From Streptococcus cuniculi (GTDB lineage: Bacteria; Bacillota; Bacilli; Lactobacillales; Streptococcaceae), in NCBI RefSeq assembly GCF_001921845.1, contig NZ_MSJM01000011.1:1-38293 (forward strand): 38,293 bases of DNA, given 5' to 3'. The notes beneath the pieces are model-generated. The model had not been told where the DNA came from. It was given only the letters and a program-made list of their open reading frames with translations, and ran no database searches. Positions 8,698-19,637 of this stretch are shown one piece after another; the stretch's first letter is position 1, and every line of letters begins with the position of its first letter. Made by a program: the position numbers and the translations under genes.

Positions 8698-10674
8698 TTA
8701 ATGATCTGAGCTACTAGTAGTTGTTGAACTACTTCCAGAAGCACTTGAATCGGCATGACTGCTTGTCGATGACGATGTAGTAGCTGGCACAGATACGTAA
8801 AGCGTCACGCTATCGCCAATAGTGGTACCAGCAGAAGGATATTGTCCTACTACTAACTCGCCCGAAGCAGTATAATTGACATCTTCAACCTTTTCAACAG
8901 TGACATTGACTCCTAAGTTCTGGAGTTGTCTTCGCGCATCTGCATAACTGACTTTTAATATACCAAAGTCTGGCATCACTGGTGCTGGACCTTTTGAGAC
9001 GACAAGATTAACGGTTGAATCTTTGGCAAGAGTTTCTCCCACACCTGGTTCGGTGCGAATCACAATGCCTTTCTGGTGTGAATCATATTCTTCGGTTGTT
9101 GTCCCAACCTTCAAGCCTGCTGCTTTTAGTTCCTGCGTAGCTGCCTCGAGACTTTTCCCAACGACATCCGGAACTTGATGTTGCTCAACTCCCTTGGATA
9201 CAGTTACTGTAATCGTACTACCTTTTGCTTTTGAAGAATTGGCTTTGGGATCTGTCGAGATGACCTTTTTGGCTTCCACACTATCGCTGTAGCTCTGCTC
9301 TTCTTTGACAACGAATCCTGCCGCCTCTAGCTCAGTTCTTGCCTCTTCAATATCTTTTCCGACAACATCTGGAACGCTCACCGCATCCGTCGTTGCTACG
9401 ACGATATCAACCGTACTACCTTCCCTTTTTGAGGTACCCGCTGCTGGATTGCTTCGGATGACTTTCCCTTCTTCCACTTCTGAAGAAGGCTCCTCTATCA
9501 CCTTACCAACTTTCAAACCTGCAGTTTCAATCATCTCCTGTGCGACTTCTACTGTCTGTCCGCTAACATCTGGAACCTTGATGGTAGCAGGGGTATTCAA
9601 AAGCAGAGCAGCAACTGCAGCAATAATCAGCAAAATTGCTCCAATCAATACTTTATAGCGTGTCCGCATTTTTCGCTTATTCTTTAAAGGCGGTGCTATT
9701 GGACGTTCTGAAGGTTTAGAAGAAGCATCTCTCTTAGGAGATTTAGCAGAAGGCGGTTGTTGCTCGGTCGCAATTGTCGATAACTTTGGTAGGGTTTTGG
9801 TATCTACTTTTCCGTCTTCTAAGACAACCTTCTTTTCATTCAGGCGATTATTGGACAAGGAAGAAGCAATATCCGCATACATCTCAGCCACCGTCTTATA
9901 GCGATCTGTGAGCTTTTTAGCTGTTGCTTTTAAGACGACATTTTCAAGTGCCTGGGGTACGCTAGGATTCTCTTCTCGTACAGAAGGTAGCGCTTTTTGG
10001 AAATGCTGAAGCGCAATCGTTACAGCACTATCTCCATCATAGGGAATTCGACCTGTCAGCATTTCAAACAGGATGATTCCCATAGCATAAATGTCACTTT
10101 GAACTGTTGCTTTTGAGCCACGCGCCTGTTCAGGTGATAAATAATGGACAGAGCCTAACATCGAGTTGGTCTGGGTTAAACTGGTTTCTGCAAAGGCTAC
10201 TGCAATCCCGAAATCCGTTACCTTGGCTGCCCCTTCTTTGGTTAGCAAGACATTCTGCGGTTTCAAATCACGGTGTACGATGCCACGGGTATGGGCCATT
10301 CTCATCGCTAAAAGGATTTGTCCCATGATTCGTACCGCTTCGTCATTGGACAAAGGGGCATTTTCTTTAATATAGCGTTTTAAATCGAGGCCATCGACAT
10401 ATTCCATCGCCAAATACTGTTGTCCGTCTTCTTCGCCAATGTCTGAAATACGCACAATATTCGGATGGTCCAAATCTGCCATGGCCCTAGCTTCGCGCTG
10501 AAAACGTTGCACGGCTATCTGATCGGTTTGATAGTTGGTTCGAAGAACCTTAACAGCAACTTCTTCGCCGTCTAAAATCAAATCTTTTGCCAGATAGACA
10601 TCCGCCATTCCGCCACGTCCGATTTGACGGACGATTCGGTAACGATCAGCAAAGATTTTCCCAATCTGAATCAT
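8698..10674 (-). CDS. stkP: StkP, membrane Ser/Thr kinase with four PASTA domains
   Basis: This 658-aa Hanks-type kinase has a glycine loop GRGGMADVY (19-27), lysine K42, catalytic HRDLKPQN (D136), DFG (D154-G156) and PEQARG. One membrane helix lies at about 341-360. Four extracellular PASTA repeats (from about 366, 434, 502 and 570) bind muropeptide and position the enzyme at the septum. StkP phosphorylates division and wall-synthesis proteins such as MapZ and GpsB partners. A 28-residue Ser/Thr-rich tail extends past the last PASTA repeat. It overlaps pppL by 4 bp. Confidence 0.97.
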   Translation of the reverse strand: MIQIGKIFADRYRIVRQIGRGGMADVYLAKDLILDGEEVAVKVLRTNYQTDQIAVQRFQREARAMADLDHPNIVRISDIGEEDGQQYLAMEYVDGLDLKRYIKENAPLSNDEAVRIMGQILLAMRMAHTRGIVHRDLKPQNVLLTKEGAAKVTDFGIAVAFAETSLTQTNSMLGSVHYLSPEQARGSKATVQSDIYAMGIILFEMLTGRIPYDGDSAVTIALQHFQKALPSVREENPSVPQALENVVLKATAKKLTDRYKTVAEMYADIASSLSNNRLNEKKVVLEDGKVDTKTLPKLSTIATEQQPPSAKSPKRDASSKPSERPIAPPLKNKRKMRTRYKVLIGAILLIIAAVAALLLNTPATIKVPDVSGQTVEVAQEMIETAGLKVGKVIEEPSSEVEEGKVIRSNPAAGTSKREGSTVDIVVATTDAVSVPDVVGKDIEEARTELEAAGFVVKEEQSYSDSVEAKKVISTDPKANSSKAKGSTITVTVSKGVEQHQVPDVVGKSLEAATQELKAAGLKVGTTTEEYDSHQKGIVIRTEPGVGETLAKDSTVNLVVSKGPAPVMPDFGILKVSYADARRQLQNLGVNVTVEKVEDVNYTASGELVVGQYPSAGTTIGDSVTLYVSVPATTSSSTSSHADSSASGSSSTTTSSSDH

Positions 10675-11420
10675 TGCCTAGCCTCCTCAGTCATGTGGAT
10701 GAGGGCTACAGTAATGTTATCTGTACCACCGGCATTATTGGCAAAGCGAATGAGACTTTCTGTCTTACTGTTTAAGGATACCTCACTGAGGATAATGTCA
10801 CGAATATCTTCGTTAGAAACCATATTAGTCAAACCATCACTGTTGATTAGAATGTAATCGTCTGGCTCTAACGTTTTTAAAGCAATGTCTGCTTCAACAG
10901 GATTTTGTTGTCCGATAGACTGGGTAATGAAATTTTTCTGTGGATGGTGCTGCGCTTCTTCCTCTGTCAATTGTCCCGCACGCACCAAGGCGCCTACCAG
11001 TGAATGGTCATTGGTCAACTGGCTGTATTCCCCGTTGCGCACCAGACCAATTCGCGAGTCTCCGATATGGGCATAAATCATTTGGTGGTCAATGATGACA
11101 ACAGCTTCTAAGGTTGTCCCCATCCCACGGTATTCTTCTGTCTGTCCCAACTTATGAATCTTTTGATTTTCTTCTTCAAGGACAGTAGAGAACCATTCAC
11201 GAACATCATTCAAGGTGTGAATTTGTGTATCTACCCATGAAATCCCCAAATCTGTAGCTGCCATCTCACTCGCAATATGCCCTGCACGATGACCACCCAT
11301 ACCGTCTGCCAATACAATCAAATCAATGCCTGCTCGGTTTGTATAACGATTGACATAATCTTGGTTATTGGTACGTTTCTGACCTACGTCTGTTAATAAT
11401 GAAATTTCCATCTGGTCCAT
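10671..11420 (-). CDS. pppL: PP2C-type Ser/Thr phosphatase paired with StkP
   Basis: This 249-aa Mn-dependent PPM phosphatase has the metal-binding motifs TNNQD (near 19), [24 protein letters not shown] and GGTDNITV in order. It reverses phosphorylation by StkP; the pair is co-transcribed through an ATGA overlap. Either ATG 11420 (AGGAGG only 2 bases away) or ATG 11411 ([11 protein letters not shown], the usual family start) could be used. Confidence 0.95.
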   Translation of the reverse strand: MDQMEISLLTDVGQKRTNNQDYVNRYTNRAGIDLIVLADGMGGHRAGHIASEMAATDLGISWVDTQIHTLNDVREWFSTVLEEENQKIHKLGQTEEYRGMGTTLEAVVIIDHQMIYAHIGDSRIGLVRNGEYSQLTNDHSLVGALVRAGQLTEEEAQHHPQKNFITQSIGQQNPVEADIALKTLEPDDYILINSDGLTNMVSNEDIRDIILSEVSLNSKTESLIRFANNAGGTDNITVALIHMTEEARQ

Positions 11421-11429
11421 TTCCTCCTC

Positions 11430-12740
11430 TTACGATATTCGCTGAAATTGGCTGATAAAGAATCCATCACTCCCATACAATTCAGGGGTGATGAGAATAC
11501 AACCGTCTTGCAGAATATCTTTTCTTTTATGTTCTAATCTTACTTGTTTAAAGTTGGGGTGTTTGGCTAGGAAAGCCTCAACCACTTGATGATTCTCTTC
11601 TGCCACAATGGTGCAGGTGCTATAGGTTATTATACCACCTTTTCTCAGACTTTGACAAACATTGTTCAATATCTCGAGTTGAATTTGTTGCAGGGCCTTA
11701 AAATCCGCTATTTCCTTATTGTACTTAATATCTGGCTTACGCCGTAAGAGACCAATTCCCGAACAAGGGGCGTCTACTAGAATCTTGTCAAAGGCATCTG
11801 CTCCAAACTCCTGATAGACTTCTCTGGCATCTAGCTTTTTGGTAATGACTTTATCTGCCACACCGAGGCGCGCAGCATTTTCCTCAATCAAGGCTAATTT
11901 ATGATCGTACAGGTCAAGAGCCGTGACAGTTCCTGTCGTCAAGTAGCTTGCGATGTGAGCTGTCTTTCCACCCGGCGCTGCACAGGCGTCCAGTACGGCT
12001 TCGTCTCCTTGAAGAGCAAGTGTCGGCGCCACTAGCTGACTGCTTTCATCCTGAATGGTCAGCCGACCTTCTTTAAAGCTCTCGGTTCCTGCAAAATGAC
12101 CACTCGCCTTGACCAAACCGACCTCTGACAAGAGAGAAGGTTCTGCTCCTGTTTCCTCTTTTATGATTTCCACATCCTGAGGATTGGTTACACGGACACT
12201 GGCCTTGTTGCGAAGCAGCAAACTCTCAAAAATCTTGATTGCCCGCTCCTCACCGTATTCATCCATTAACTTTTTCACCAACCATACTGGAAGAGAATAC
12301 TGAACAGACAAGCGTTTATTTTTGCGTTTTATACTTTCAATAGCTGGCAGTTCATTATCCGCTAGTTTTCTTAAAATCGCATTAACAAATTTATCTGTTC
12401 CACGGCTTTTCTTTGCCAATTCCACCGCTTCGTTGACAATGGCATGATTGGGAATTTTATCCAGATAGAGAATCTGATAAAGGCTCACCATGAGCAGATA
12501 ATAGACCCAGGAATCTAATTTATCCCGGTCTTCAATCACATGCGCCAGATACCACTCGAGCGTGATTTTCCGCATGACCGTACCATAGACCAACTCGGTC
12601 ACAAGCCCCTTGTCTTTTTCTGACAAGGAAGAAGTTTTCAGAGCCTGATTAAGGGCAAGATTGGCGTAAGCCCCCTCATCAAAGACCTGACCTAAAATGG
12701 CCAAGGCAAGACCTCGCGCTGTTTCTTTTTTATTCACCAA
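11430..12740 (-). CDS. rsmB: 16S rRNA m5C967 methyltransferase RsmB/Sun
   Basis: This 436-aa protein has an N-terminal NusB-like domain (about 1-140) and a Rossmann methyltransferase domain. The SAM site is [13 protein letters not shown]. Both catalytic cysteine motifs are present, DAPCSGIG and TYSTCTI. It methylates C967 (E. coli numbering) of 16S rRNA using the TC-motif cysteine as nucleophile. It overlaps the end of fmt by 11 bp and is 9 bp from pppL, in the fmt-rsmB-pppL-stkP operon. Confidence 0.95.
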   Translation of the reverse strand: MVNKKETARGLALAILGQVFDEGAYANLALNQALKTSSLSEKDKGLVTELVYGTVMRKITLEWYLAHVIEDRDKLDSWVYYLLMVSLYQILYLDKIPNHAIVNEAVELAKKSRGTDKFVNAILRKLADNELPAIESIKRKNKRLSVQYSLPVWLVKKLMDEYGEERAIKIFESLLLRNKASVRVTNPQDVEIIKEETGAEPSLLSEVGLVKASGHFAGTESFKEGRLTIQDESSQLVAPTLALQGDEAVLDACAAPGGKTAHIASYLTTGTVTALDLYDHKLALIEENAARLGVADKVITKKLDAREVYQEFGADAFDKILVDAPCSGIGLLRRKPDIKYNKEIADFKALQQIQLEILNNVCQSLRKGGIITYSTCTIVAEENHQVVEAFLAKHPNFKQVRLEHKRKDILQDGCILITPELYGSDGFFISQFQRIS

Positions 12741-13665
12741 AGCGATCTCCTACTGCTAACTTACGACCAAATCCGTTTAAAAAGTCTGCAATCCCCATTT
12801 TCGGCTTGCCTGCTGGCTGAACGGTTTTCAGAGCGACGGCTCCCTCACCTGTTGCAATGAGCAATTCTTTCTTGCTAAGCGCAATAATTTCCCCCGGTTG
12901 ACCCGAACCCTCAGCGAGACTTGCTTCATAAATCTTAAATCGCTCACCGTTTAGAAGAGTATGAGCTACTGGCCACGGATACATGCCACGAATGTGGTTA
13001 AAGACCTGCCGATTGGTCTTAGCCCAATCGAGACGTTCTTCTTCTGGGCTGATATTGGGGGAGAAGGTCACTTGACTCGGGTCTTGTGCTTCTGGCTTCA
13101 AGTCTCCGGCTATATAAGCAGGGAGATTTTCCAACAGTAAATCACGACCAACGACAGCTAATTTCTCAAACAAGGTGCCGACGTTGTCTTCATCGGTAAT
13201 GGCAATCGCAGCTTTTGCAATCATATCGCCCGCATCCATTTCCTTGACCATTTCCATGAGGGTCACACCAGCTTCAGCATCTCCATTGATGAGAGCGTAG
13301 TGAATCGGTGCACCACCGCGGTATTTCGGTAGAAGTGACGCATGGACATTGACCGCAAAAGACACGCCGTTTAATAGCTTGGTTGGTAGAAATTGGCCGA
13401 AGGCTGCCGTGACGATTCCGTCTGCACCAAGCGTCATCAATTCTTCTAATTCACTGCTGCCAGATAGCTTTTCCGGCTGATAAATCGGCAATTCATGCGC
13501 CAACGCTACTTCTTTGACCGGTGTCATTCGGATTTCTTTTTTTCTACCAACTGCACGGTCTGGCTGGGTAACGACTGCCAAAATGTCATAGTTTCCGTCG
13601 CTCAATAAACCCTTGAGGACTGTTGCTGAAAAATCAGGCGTTCCCATAAAAATTACTTTTGTCAT
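12730..13665 (-). CDS. fmt: Methionyl-tRNA formyltransferase
   Basis: This 311-aa enzyme formylates initiator Met-tRNA using 10-formyl-THF. The N-terminal transferase domain shows FMGTPDFS, the catalytic motif [14 protein letters not shown] (Asn-His-Asp group with NVHAS and MDAGDM), and an OB-fold C-terminal domain after about 205. An ATG exists two codons upstream (13671) but is only one base from AAGGAG. The ATG at 13665 has 7-base spacing and gives the usual [10 protein letters not shown] start. Confidence 0.95.
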   Translation of the reverse strand: MTKVIFMGTPDFSATVLKGLLSDGNYDILAVVTQPDRAVGRKKEIRMTPVKEVALAHELPIYQPEKLSGSSELEELMTLGADGIVTAAFGQFLPTKLLNGVSFAVNVHASLLPKYRGGAPIHYALINGDAEAGVTLMEMVKEMDAGDMIAKAAIAITDEDNVGTLFEKLAVVGRDLLLENLPAYIAGDLKPEAQDPSQVTFSPNISPEEERLDWAKTNRQVFNHIRGMYPWPVAHTLLNGERFKIYEASLAEGSGQPGEIIALSKKELLIATGEGAVALKTVQPAGKPKMGIADFLNGFGRKLAVGDRFGE

Positions 13666-13715
13666 CCGCATACTCCTTCTCTTTTATCTCTTTCTCAAAT
13701 ACTATAATCTAGTCT

Positions 13716-13721
13716 ATTATA
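13716..13721 (-). promoter_or_regulatory. -10 element upstream of fmt
   Basis: A perfect TATAAT on the minus strand lies in the 150-bp gap between priA and fmt, about 50 bp before the fmt start. The -35 is weak. It suggests fmt-rsmB-pppL-stkP is transcribed separately from gmk-rpoZ-priA. Confidence 0.5.
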
Positions 13722-13799
13722 CCATTTTCTGACTTATTTCTCTGTCTTGAAACCCTCAAATACCCGATAAGGCGCAACTTCCCTCAATTGCTAAGATTG

Positions 13800-13822
13800 A
13801 AAAAGAGCCAATAATGGCTCTA
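13800..13822 (-). terminator. Terminator at the end of priA
   Basis: AGAGCC-N7-GGCTCT followed on the minus strand by TTTTT. The hairpin begins at the priA stop codon. It separates the priA and fmt operons. Confidence 0.7.
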
Positions 13823-16198
13823 CATCATATTTTGCGGTTCATGGTCAATTACGACACGTAGGTCTTGGTTGTCCCTTTCCTGAGTCCAATCGAGCACACG
13901 GTTCAGGACCTGACCCAAATGCGGTTCCTTGCGGTATTTGACAATTATCTGGTAATGATATAGGTTATGGGTCCGTGCAATGGGTTTCGGAGTAGGACCA
14001 AGCAGTTGAATCTGATTGCTCAAATTTTCTCTCAAGAGCTTCATCACCTCAAATGCTTTTTTCACAACGAATTCTTCCGACCGATGCGACAGGGTCAAGC
14101 CAACCGTGTAATAGTAGGGCGGATAGCCCCAGGCTCTGCGCATGCCCATTTCATACTGGTAAAAACCTTCATAGTCCTGCTCCTTGGCAAAGGAAATAGC
14201 GTAGTGCTTCGGATTATAAGTCTGAATCACGACCTCTCCTGCCTTATGAGCCCGACCCGCTCGCCCCGCCACCTGCGTGAGGAGCTGGAAGGTCCGCTCT
14301 GCCGAACGAAAATCAGGCAAATTCAAGGCCGTATCCGCATTTAAGACGCCAACCAAGGTCACATTTGGAAAATCCAGTCCCTTGGCAATCATCTGTGTCC
14401 CAAGAAGGATATCTGCTTCACCCCGACCAAAGGCGGTCAATATTTTCTCATGGCTACCTTTTTTACGGGTCGTATCCACATCCATACGTAAGATGCGGGC
14501 TTCGGGTAATAGTTCCATTAGTTCATCATAAGCCTTTTGAGTGCCTGTCCCATAGTAACGAATCGCCTTGCTGTGACAATTCGGACAAAAGCGTGGAATA
14601 TCCTTTTGAAAACCACAATAGTGGCAATTCATCGTCTTAGTATCCATGTGGAGAGTCAACGAAATGTCGCAATTCGGACACTCATCTACTGCACCACAAT
14701 CCCGACACATGACAAAGGAGGAATAACCACGCCGATTGAGCATCAAGACTACCTGCTCATTTTTAGCTAGCTTTTCCTTGATTTTCGCAAGCAAAACAGG
14801 GGTAATCGTACTGGCTTCCTGCTGGCCGATGTAATCCCTGAAATCAACGACCTCAACAGAGGGAATCTGGGCTTGAGGATTGGCACGCTGGGTCAGCGTT
14901 AAAAAGCCATAAAGCCCCTTACTAGCCCGTGCCCGACTTTCTAAGCTAGGCGTGGCAGAGCCCAGTACCAAGACGGCCTGATTGTAATCAGCCCGTAACT
15001 TCGCGACATCGCGCGCATGGTAGCGTGGATTAGAATCCTGTTTGTAGGTCGCCTCGTGTTCCTCATCGATGATAATGGCTCCGATATTGGTTAGAGGTGC
15101 AAAAATCGCAGAACGAGCCCCCACAACTACCTGAGCATCCCCACGCTCAATTTTACGCCATTCATCGTACTTTTCACCGTCAGATAAGCCCGAATGTAGA
15201 ATCGCTACTTTCTGACCAAAACGAGCGATAAAGCGATTGGTCATCTGCGGGGTCAAAGAAATTTCAGGGACTAGCATAATAGCTGTCTTTCCCTGCTTTA
15301 CAACATGATCAATAACTTGCAGATAAACCTCGGTCTTTCCGCTCCCAGTCACTCCTTCTAGGAGATAAGCCCTACTTGCCTGCCCTACTTCTGACACCAT
15401 TTCTCTGACAGCCCTTGCCTGCTCCGCGTTTAGCTGCAAAGCTGCAGCCGCCTGAACCCCATCAAAATAAGCCTGCGTCCGACTGACTTCTTCTTCCCAG
15501 ATTTTAATAGCACCCTGTTCTTCAAAATAGCGAATGTTTTCTAGTGAAAAATCCTCGCGCAAGTCCGCTAGAGGAGCAGGACCGTCTTGCTGCGACAAGA
15601 TTTCTTTTAGGGCCTGCCGTTTTTTAGCACGATTGCTTATCTCAACATGGCGCAACTTGTCCTGATGCACCCGATACCATTTCTCGGTTTTAATCTGCTT
15701 TTTATCCTTGGCCAGATAGTCCACTCCAATTTTTCCAGCCTGGGCAAGACGCATAACACGGGCCTGCTGCTGAATATCCAAATCCGAGAAATGCACACTC
15801 TCTTGACCACGAAAAATGTCTTTGCTATCTGCATCTGATAAGCCCACCCCTTGAGAAAGCACCTTGTCATAGGAGGAATTGAGCAAGTTGGGCAACATGG
15901 CTTTTAAGAGGGAAATCTTATAGGAAAAGACCGTTTTTCGCAACTCGTCCGCCAGCCATAATTGTTCCGCATTTAAAACCGGTGAAAAATCCAGCACCTC
16001 AACAATGTCTTTCGTCTCCGTATCCGTTTTTTCTGAAAAACCGACCACAATTCCTTGGATGAGGCGATTGCCATTTCCAAAGGGAACATGGACCCGCATA
16101 CCTGCTTCTAACATGTTTTCAAATTCTTTCGGAATATGATAGGTATAGGCTTGGTCCGTCTGCATCAAGGGGACATCGACGATAATCTCTGCAAACAT
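13820..16198 (-). CDS. priA: Primosomal helicase PriA
   Basis: This 792-aa superfamily 2 helicase restarts stalled replication forks. An N-terminal 3'-DNA-end-binding domain lies at about 1-105. The helicase shows Walker A LEGVTGSGKTEVY, Walker B IIIDEEHEATYKQ, and GSATPS. Eight zinc-binding cysteines lie in CRDCGAVDECPNC, CHYCG and CPNCHSK, inserted in helicase lobe 2. QVAGRAGR is motif VI. Length is normal. It follows rpoZ with a 78-bp gap that holds a small hairpin (16248-16265). Confidence 0.96.
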   Translation of the reverse strand: MFAEIIVDVPLMQTDQAYTYHIPKEFENMLEAGMRVHVPFGNGNRLIQGIVVGFSEKTDTETKDIVEVLDFSPVLNAEQLWLADELRKTVFSYKISLLKAMLPNLLNSSYDKVLSQGVGLSDADSKDIFRGQESVHFSDLDIQQQARVMRLAQAGKIGVDYLAKDKKQIKTEKWYRVHQDKLRHVEISNRAKKRQALKEILSQQDGPAPLADLREDFSLENIRYFEEQGAIKIWEEEVSRTQAYFDGVQAAAALQLNAEQARAVREMVSEVGQASRAYLLEGVTGSGKTEVYLQVIDHVVKQGKTAIMLVPEISLTPQMTNRFIARFGQKVAILHSGLSDGEKYDEWRKIERGDAQVVVGARSAIFAPLTNIGAIIIDEEHEATYKQDSNPRYHARDVAKLRADYNQAVLVLGSATPSLESRARASKGLYGFLTLTQRANPQAQIPSVEVVDFRDYIGQQEASTITPVLLAKIKEKLAKNEQVVLMLNRRGYSSFVMCRDCGAVDECPNCDISLTLHMDTKTMNCHYCGFQKDIPRFCPNCHSKAIRYYGTGTQKAYDELMELLPEARILRMDVDTTRKKGSHEKILTAFGRGEADILLGTQMIAKGLDFPNVTLVGVLNADTALNLPDFRSAERTFQLLTQVAGRAGRAHKAGEVVIQTYNPKHYAISFAKEQDYEGFYQYEMGMRRAWGYPPYYYTVGLTLSHRSEEFVVKKAFEVMKLLRENLSNQIQLLGPTPKPIARTHNLYHYQIIVKYRKEPHLGQVLNRVLDWTQERDNQDLRVVIDHEPQNMM

Positions 16199-16276
16199 TC
16201 TGGCTCCTTTCTCGTTTTGTTCAACGACTTCAAAATGAAAATAAACCCAGTTGGAATGCCAACTGAGCTTTGCCTC

Positions 16277-16591
16277 TTAGATTTTGTCGCCGTCTTCTTT
16301 TTCTTTGGCAATTTGTGCTTTAATTTTGCGCTCTTCTTCTTCCTGACGAAGACGTTCTTCTTCTGCACGGCGACGAACTGCTTCTCGTTTTGCTTCTGGA
16401 TCTGGGTGGATGACTACATTGCCAGATTCGATTTCTTCCAAGGCACGCAAGGTGGACTTAACAGAAGTAAATTCTTGAGTTGCCTTTGCTCCTGCTTCTA
16501 ATTCATGCGCACGTTTCGCTTCTAAAATAACCAATGAATACTTAGATGGCACCTTGTCCAACAATGTATCAATAGACGGTTTTAACATCAT
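16277..16591 (-). CDS. rpoZ: RNA polymerase omega subunit
   Basis: This 104-aa small subunit helps assemble and stabilise the beta' subunit. The conserved core is [20 protein letters not shown] and [10 protein letters not shown] at the N-terminus. The C-terminal 45 residues are charged and Glu/Arg/Lys-rich, predicted helical, as in other streptococcal omegas. It lies 17 bp after gmk, the standard gmk-rpoZ pair, and before priA. Confidence 0.95.
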   Translation of the reverse strand: MMLKPSIDTLLDKVPSKYSLVILEAKRAHELEAGAKATQEFTSVKSTLRALEEIESGNVVIHPDPEAKREAVRRRAEEERLRQEEEERKIKAQIAKEKEDGDKI

Positions 16592-16608
16592 ATCTCTTTA
16601 CCTAATTT

Positions 16609-17285
<677 letters not shown>

Positions 17286-17319
17286 CTGCTTTTCATAATC
17301 TTATCAAATAAAAATCACG

Positions 17320-17351
17320 AAAAAAGATTAGCTCATCTGAACTAATCTTTC
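17320..17351 (-). terminator. Terminator after rny
   Basis: The stem AAAGATTAG/CTAATCTTT with a 10-base loop is followed by a T-run on the minus strand, just after the rny stop. It is upstream of the gmk promoter. Confidence 0.75.
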
Positions 17352-17357
17352 TATTGC

Positions 17358-18971
17358 TTATTTGGCCACTTCTGTCGCCCGTGTTTCGCGGATGACGGTC
17401 ACCTTGATATTGCCTGGATAGTCGAGATTGTTTTCAATCTTTTCACGAATATCATGGGCCAAAATCGTAATCTTATCATCATTGACAATATTTGGATGTA
17501 CGATGATACGAACCTCACGACCTGCCTGAATAGCATAGGCTTGCTTGATTCCCTTAAAGCTATTGGCAATTTCTTCCAAATCTTGGAGACGTTTGACGTA
17601 GGCTTCCATGGATTCACGGCGTGAACCTGGACGAGCTGCACTTAGGGCATCTGCTGCTGCAACAATCACCGCAATGGTGCTGGTCGCTTCCACATCTCCA
17701 TGGTGACTAGCAATCGCATTGACTACAACTGGATGCTCCTTATATTTACGAGCCAATTCCGTTCCAATCTCAACGTGGCTACCATCTACCTCACGGTCAA
17801 TCGCTTTTCCGATATCATGCAAGAAACCTGCACGACGAGCCATATTGACATTTTCACCAAGTTCTGCCGCAAGTATACCAGCCAATTTTGCCACTTCAAT
17901 CGAATGACGAAGCACATTTTGACCATACGATGTACGGAAATGCAAGCGTCCCATGGTCTTAATCAAATCTGGGTGAAGGTTTGGAGCTCCAATTTCGTAG
18001 GCCGCTGCCTCACCATATTCCCGAATGCGATTATCCATTTCAACCCGGTGTTTCTCCACCAACTCTTCAATGCGGGCTGGATGAATCCGACCATCTTGCA
18101 ACAGGGCTTCCATTGTCATACGAGCAATTTCCCGACGGATTGGGTCAAAACCAGACAAGACAACTACTTCTGGCGTGTCGTCGATAATCACATCAATTCC
18201 TGTCAGACTTTCAAAGGTGCGGATATTGCGACCTTCACGTCCGATAATCCGTCCCTTCATGGTGTCATCTGGCAGGTGAACTGATGTAATCGTCTGCTCT
18301 GCCACATATTCACCCGAAATCCTTTGCATGGCTTGGGCTAGCAAGTCTTTCGCCATCTTATCCGACCGCTCTTTAACTTCCCGTTCCGCCTCTTTGATAT
18401 GAGTCGCAATTTCATGCGCCATCTTATCACGCGTATCCGTTAAGATCAAATCACGTGCTTCTTCTTGGGTAAGAGAAGCTACCCGTTCCAATTCGAGAGC
18501 CTTTTGCTCTTCTAGTTTTGCAACCTCTTCTTCACGCTCTTCAATGTGTTTAGACTTGTCTGTGAGGGATTGTTCCTTTTGCTCCAGAGCTTTTTCTTTA
18601 TTTGTTAAATTATCGTCTTTACGGTCCAAGCTGCTTGCACGTTCTGTCAAGCGCGCTTCCGTTTGTTTCAATTCTTGTCGTTCTGACTTAAATTCTTCCG
18701 CAATTTCTTCACGATATTTTCGAGCGTCTTCTTTTGCTTCTAGAAGCAATTCTTTTTTCAAGGACTGACGGTCACGTTCAGCAGCGACTATGATGTGGTC
18801 GGCTTCGCGTTCTGCCTTTCCTCGGATATTGCTTGCTTCTTGTTCAGCGTTTAAAAGTGTCAGTTCTGCAGCTTCTTTTGCAGCTTTCATTTTTAAAGAG
18901 ATCGCTAGATAACCAATAACTAAACCAATGAGAGCGGAAACAAGAGCAATACCAATAGAGATTGATACCAT
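17358..18971 (-). CDS. rny: Ribonuclease Y
   Basis: This 537-aa membrane-anchored endoribonuclease starts mRNA decay in Firmicutes. It has an N-terminal membrane helix (about 3-26), a long coiled coil (about 28-195, rich in E, K, R, Q), a KH domain ([16 protein letters not shown]) and an HD domain ([11 protein letters not shown] and D of the metal site). The C-terminal HD-like tail ends [12 protein letters not shown]. Length is typical. It is divergent from luxS and ends in its own terminator. Confidence 0.96.
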   Translation of the reverse strand: MVSISIGIALVSALIGLVIGYLAISLKMKAAKEAAELTLLNAEQEASNIRGKAEREADHIIVAAERDRQSLKKELLLEAKEDARKYREEIAEEFKSERQELKQTEARLTERASSLDRKDDNLTNKEKALEQKEQSLTDKSKHIEEREEEVAKLEEQKALELERVASLTQEEARDLILTDTRDKMAHEIATHIKEAEREVKERSDKMAKDLLAQAMQRISGEYVAEQTITSVHLPDDTMKGRIIGREGRNIRTFESLTGIDVIIDDTPEVVVLSGFDPIRREIARMTMEALLQDGRIHPARIEELVEKHRVEMDNRIREYGEAAAYEIGAPNLHPDLIKTMGRLHFRTSYGQNVLRHSIEVAKLAGILAAELGENVNMARRAGFLHDIGKAIDREVDGSHVEIGTELARKYKEHPVVVNAIASHHGDVEATSTIAVIVAAADALSAARPGSRRESMEAYVKRLQDLEEIANSFKGIKQAYAIQAGREVRIIVHPNIVNDDKITILAHDIREKIENNLDYPGNIKVTVIRETRATEVAK

Positions 18972-19068
18972 TTTTCCACCTCGTTTTTATTTATTTTAGA
19001 TTCAAAAAATCTTCTTTCATTCTACCATATTTTAAACCATTTCACAATGTCAAAGTCAAAAAATATGT

Positions 19069-19074
19069 TATAAT
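19069..19074 (+). promoter_or_regulatory. -10 element of luxS
   Basis: A perfect TATAAT lies 26 bp before the luxS ATG, followed by AAAAAGGAGGA as a strong ribosome site. The -35 is poorly matched. Confidence 0.5.
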
Positions 19075-19100
19075 CATCTTAACAAAAAGGAGGATTTTTT

Positions 19101-19586
19101 ATGACCAAAGAAGTGCTTGTCGAGAGTTTTGAGCTAGACCACACCATTGTCAAAGCACCTTATATCCGCATGATTTCAGAAGAAACAGGCCCGAAAGGCG
19201 ATGTGATTTCCAACTATGATATAAGGCTCGTTCAACCCAATGAAGATGCCATTCCAACTGCCGGACTCCATACGATTGAACATCTGCTGGCTCTCCTCAT
19301 CAGAAAACGGATGGACGGCTTGATTGACTGCTCTCCCTTTGGCTGTCGGACAGGTTTCCACATGATTATGTGGGGGAGCCATTCTACGACTGAAATCGCC
19401 CGAGTCATCAAATCTTGTTTAGAGGAAATCGCAGAGGTTACGACTTGGGAAGATGTTCCTGGAACGACCATTGAATCCTGCGGTAACTACAAGGATCACA
19501 GCCTCTTTTCTGCCAAAGAATGGGCAAAATTGATTTTAGAACAAGGGATTTCTGACGATCCGTTTGAACGCCATATTGTTGAATAA
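19101..19586 (+). CDS. luxS: S-ribosylhomocysteine lyase LuxS
   Basis: This 161-aa metalloenzyme cleaves S-ribosylhomocysteine to homocysteine and DPD, the precursor of autoinducer-2. The metal site is HTIEH (H57, H61) with C127 in ESCGNY, and the catalytic cysteine is C82 in SPFGCRTGF. It is complete and single-gene, with its own -10 and terminator. Besides signalling it recycles S-adenosylhomocysteine. Confidence 0.97.
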   Translation: MTKEVLVESFELDHTIVKAPYIRMISEETGPKGDVISNYDIRLVQPNEDAIPTAGLHTIEHLLALLIRKRMDGLIDCSPFGCRTGFHMIMWGSHSTTEIARVIKSCLEEIAEVTTWEDVPGTTIESCGNYKDHSLFSAKEWAKLILEQGISDDPFERHIVE

Positions 19587-19591
19587 GCTAA

Positions 19592-19623
19592 AAAAGAGGC
19601 TGGGATTTTCCCAGTCTCTTTTG
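19592..19623. terminator. Terminator between luxS and the adhesin
   Basis: The stem AAAAGAGGCTGGGA/CCCAGTCTCTTTT (with one wobble) has a TTTT loop and T-runs, between two convergent genes. It resembles the GAGGCTGG motif that opens the intergenic repeats at 33238 and 37585. Confidence 0.85.
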
Positions 19624-19637
19624 CATGGTCTAACGAC

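Noticed and set aside
17700..18284. A 194-codon open frame on the plus strand
   Set aside because: It lies entirely antisense to rny, whose KH and HD domains are unmistakable, and has no ribosome site or family features.
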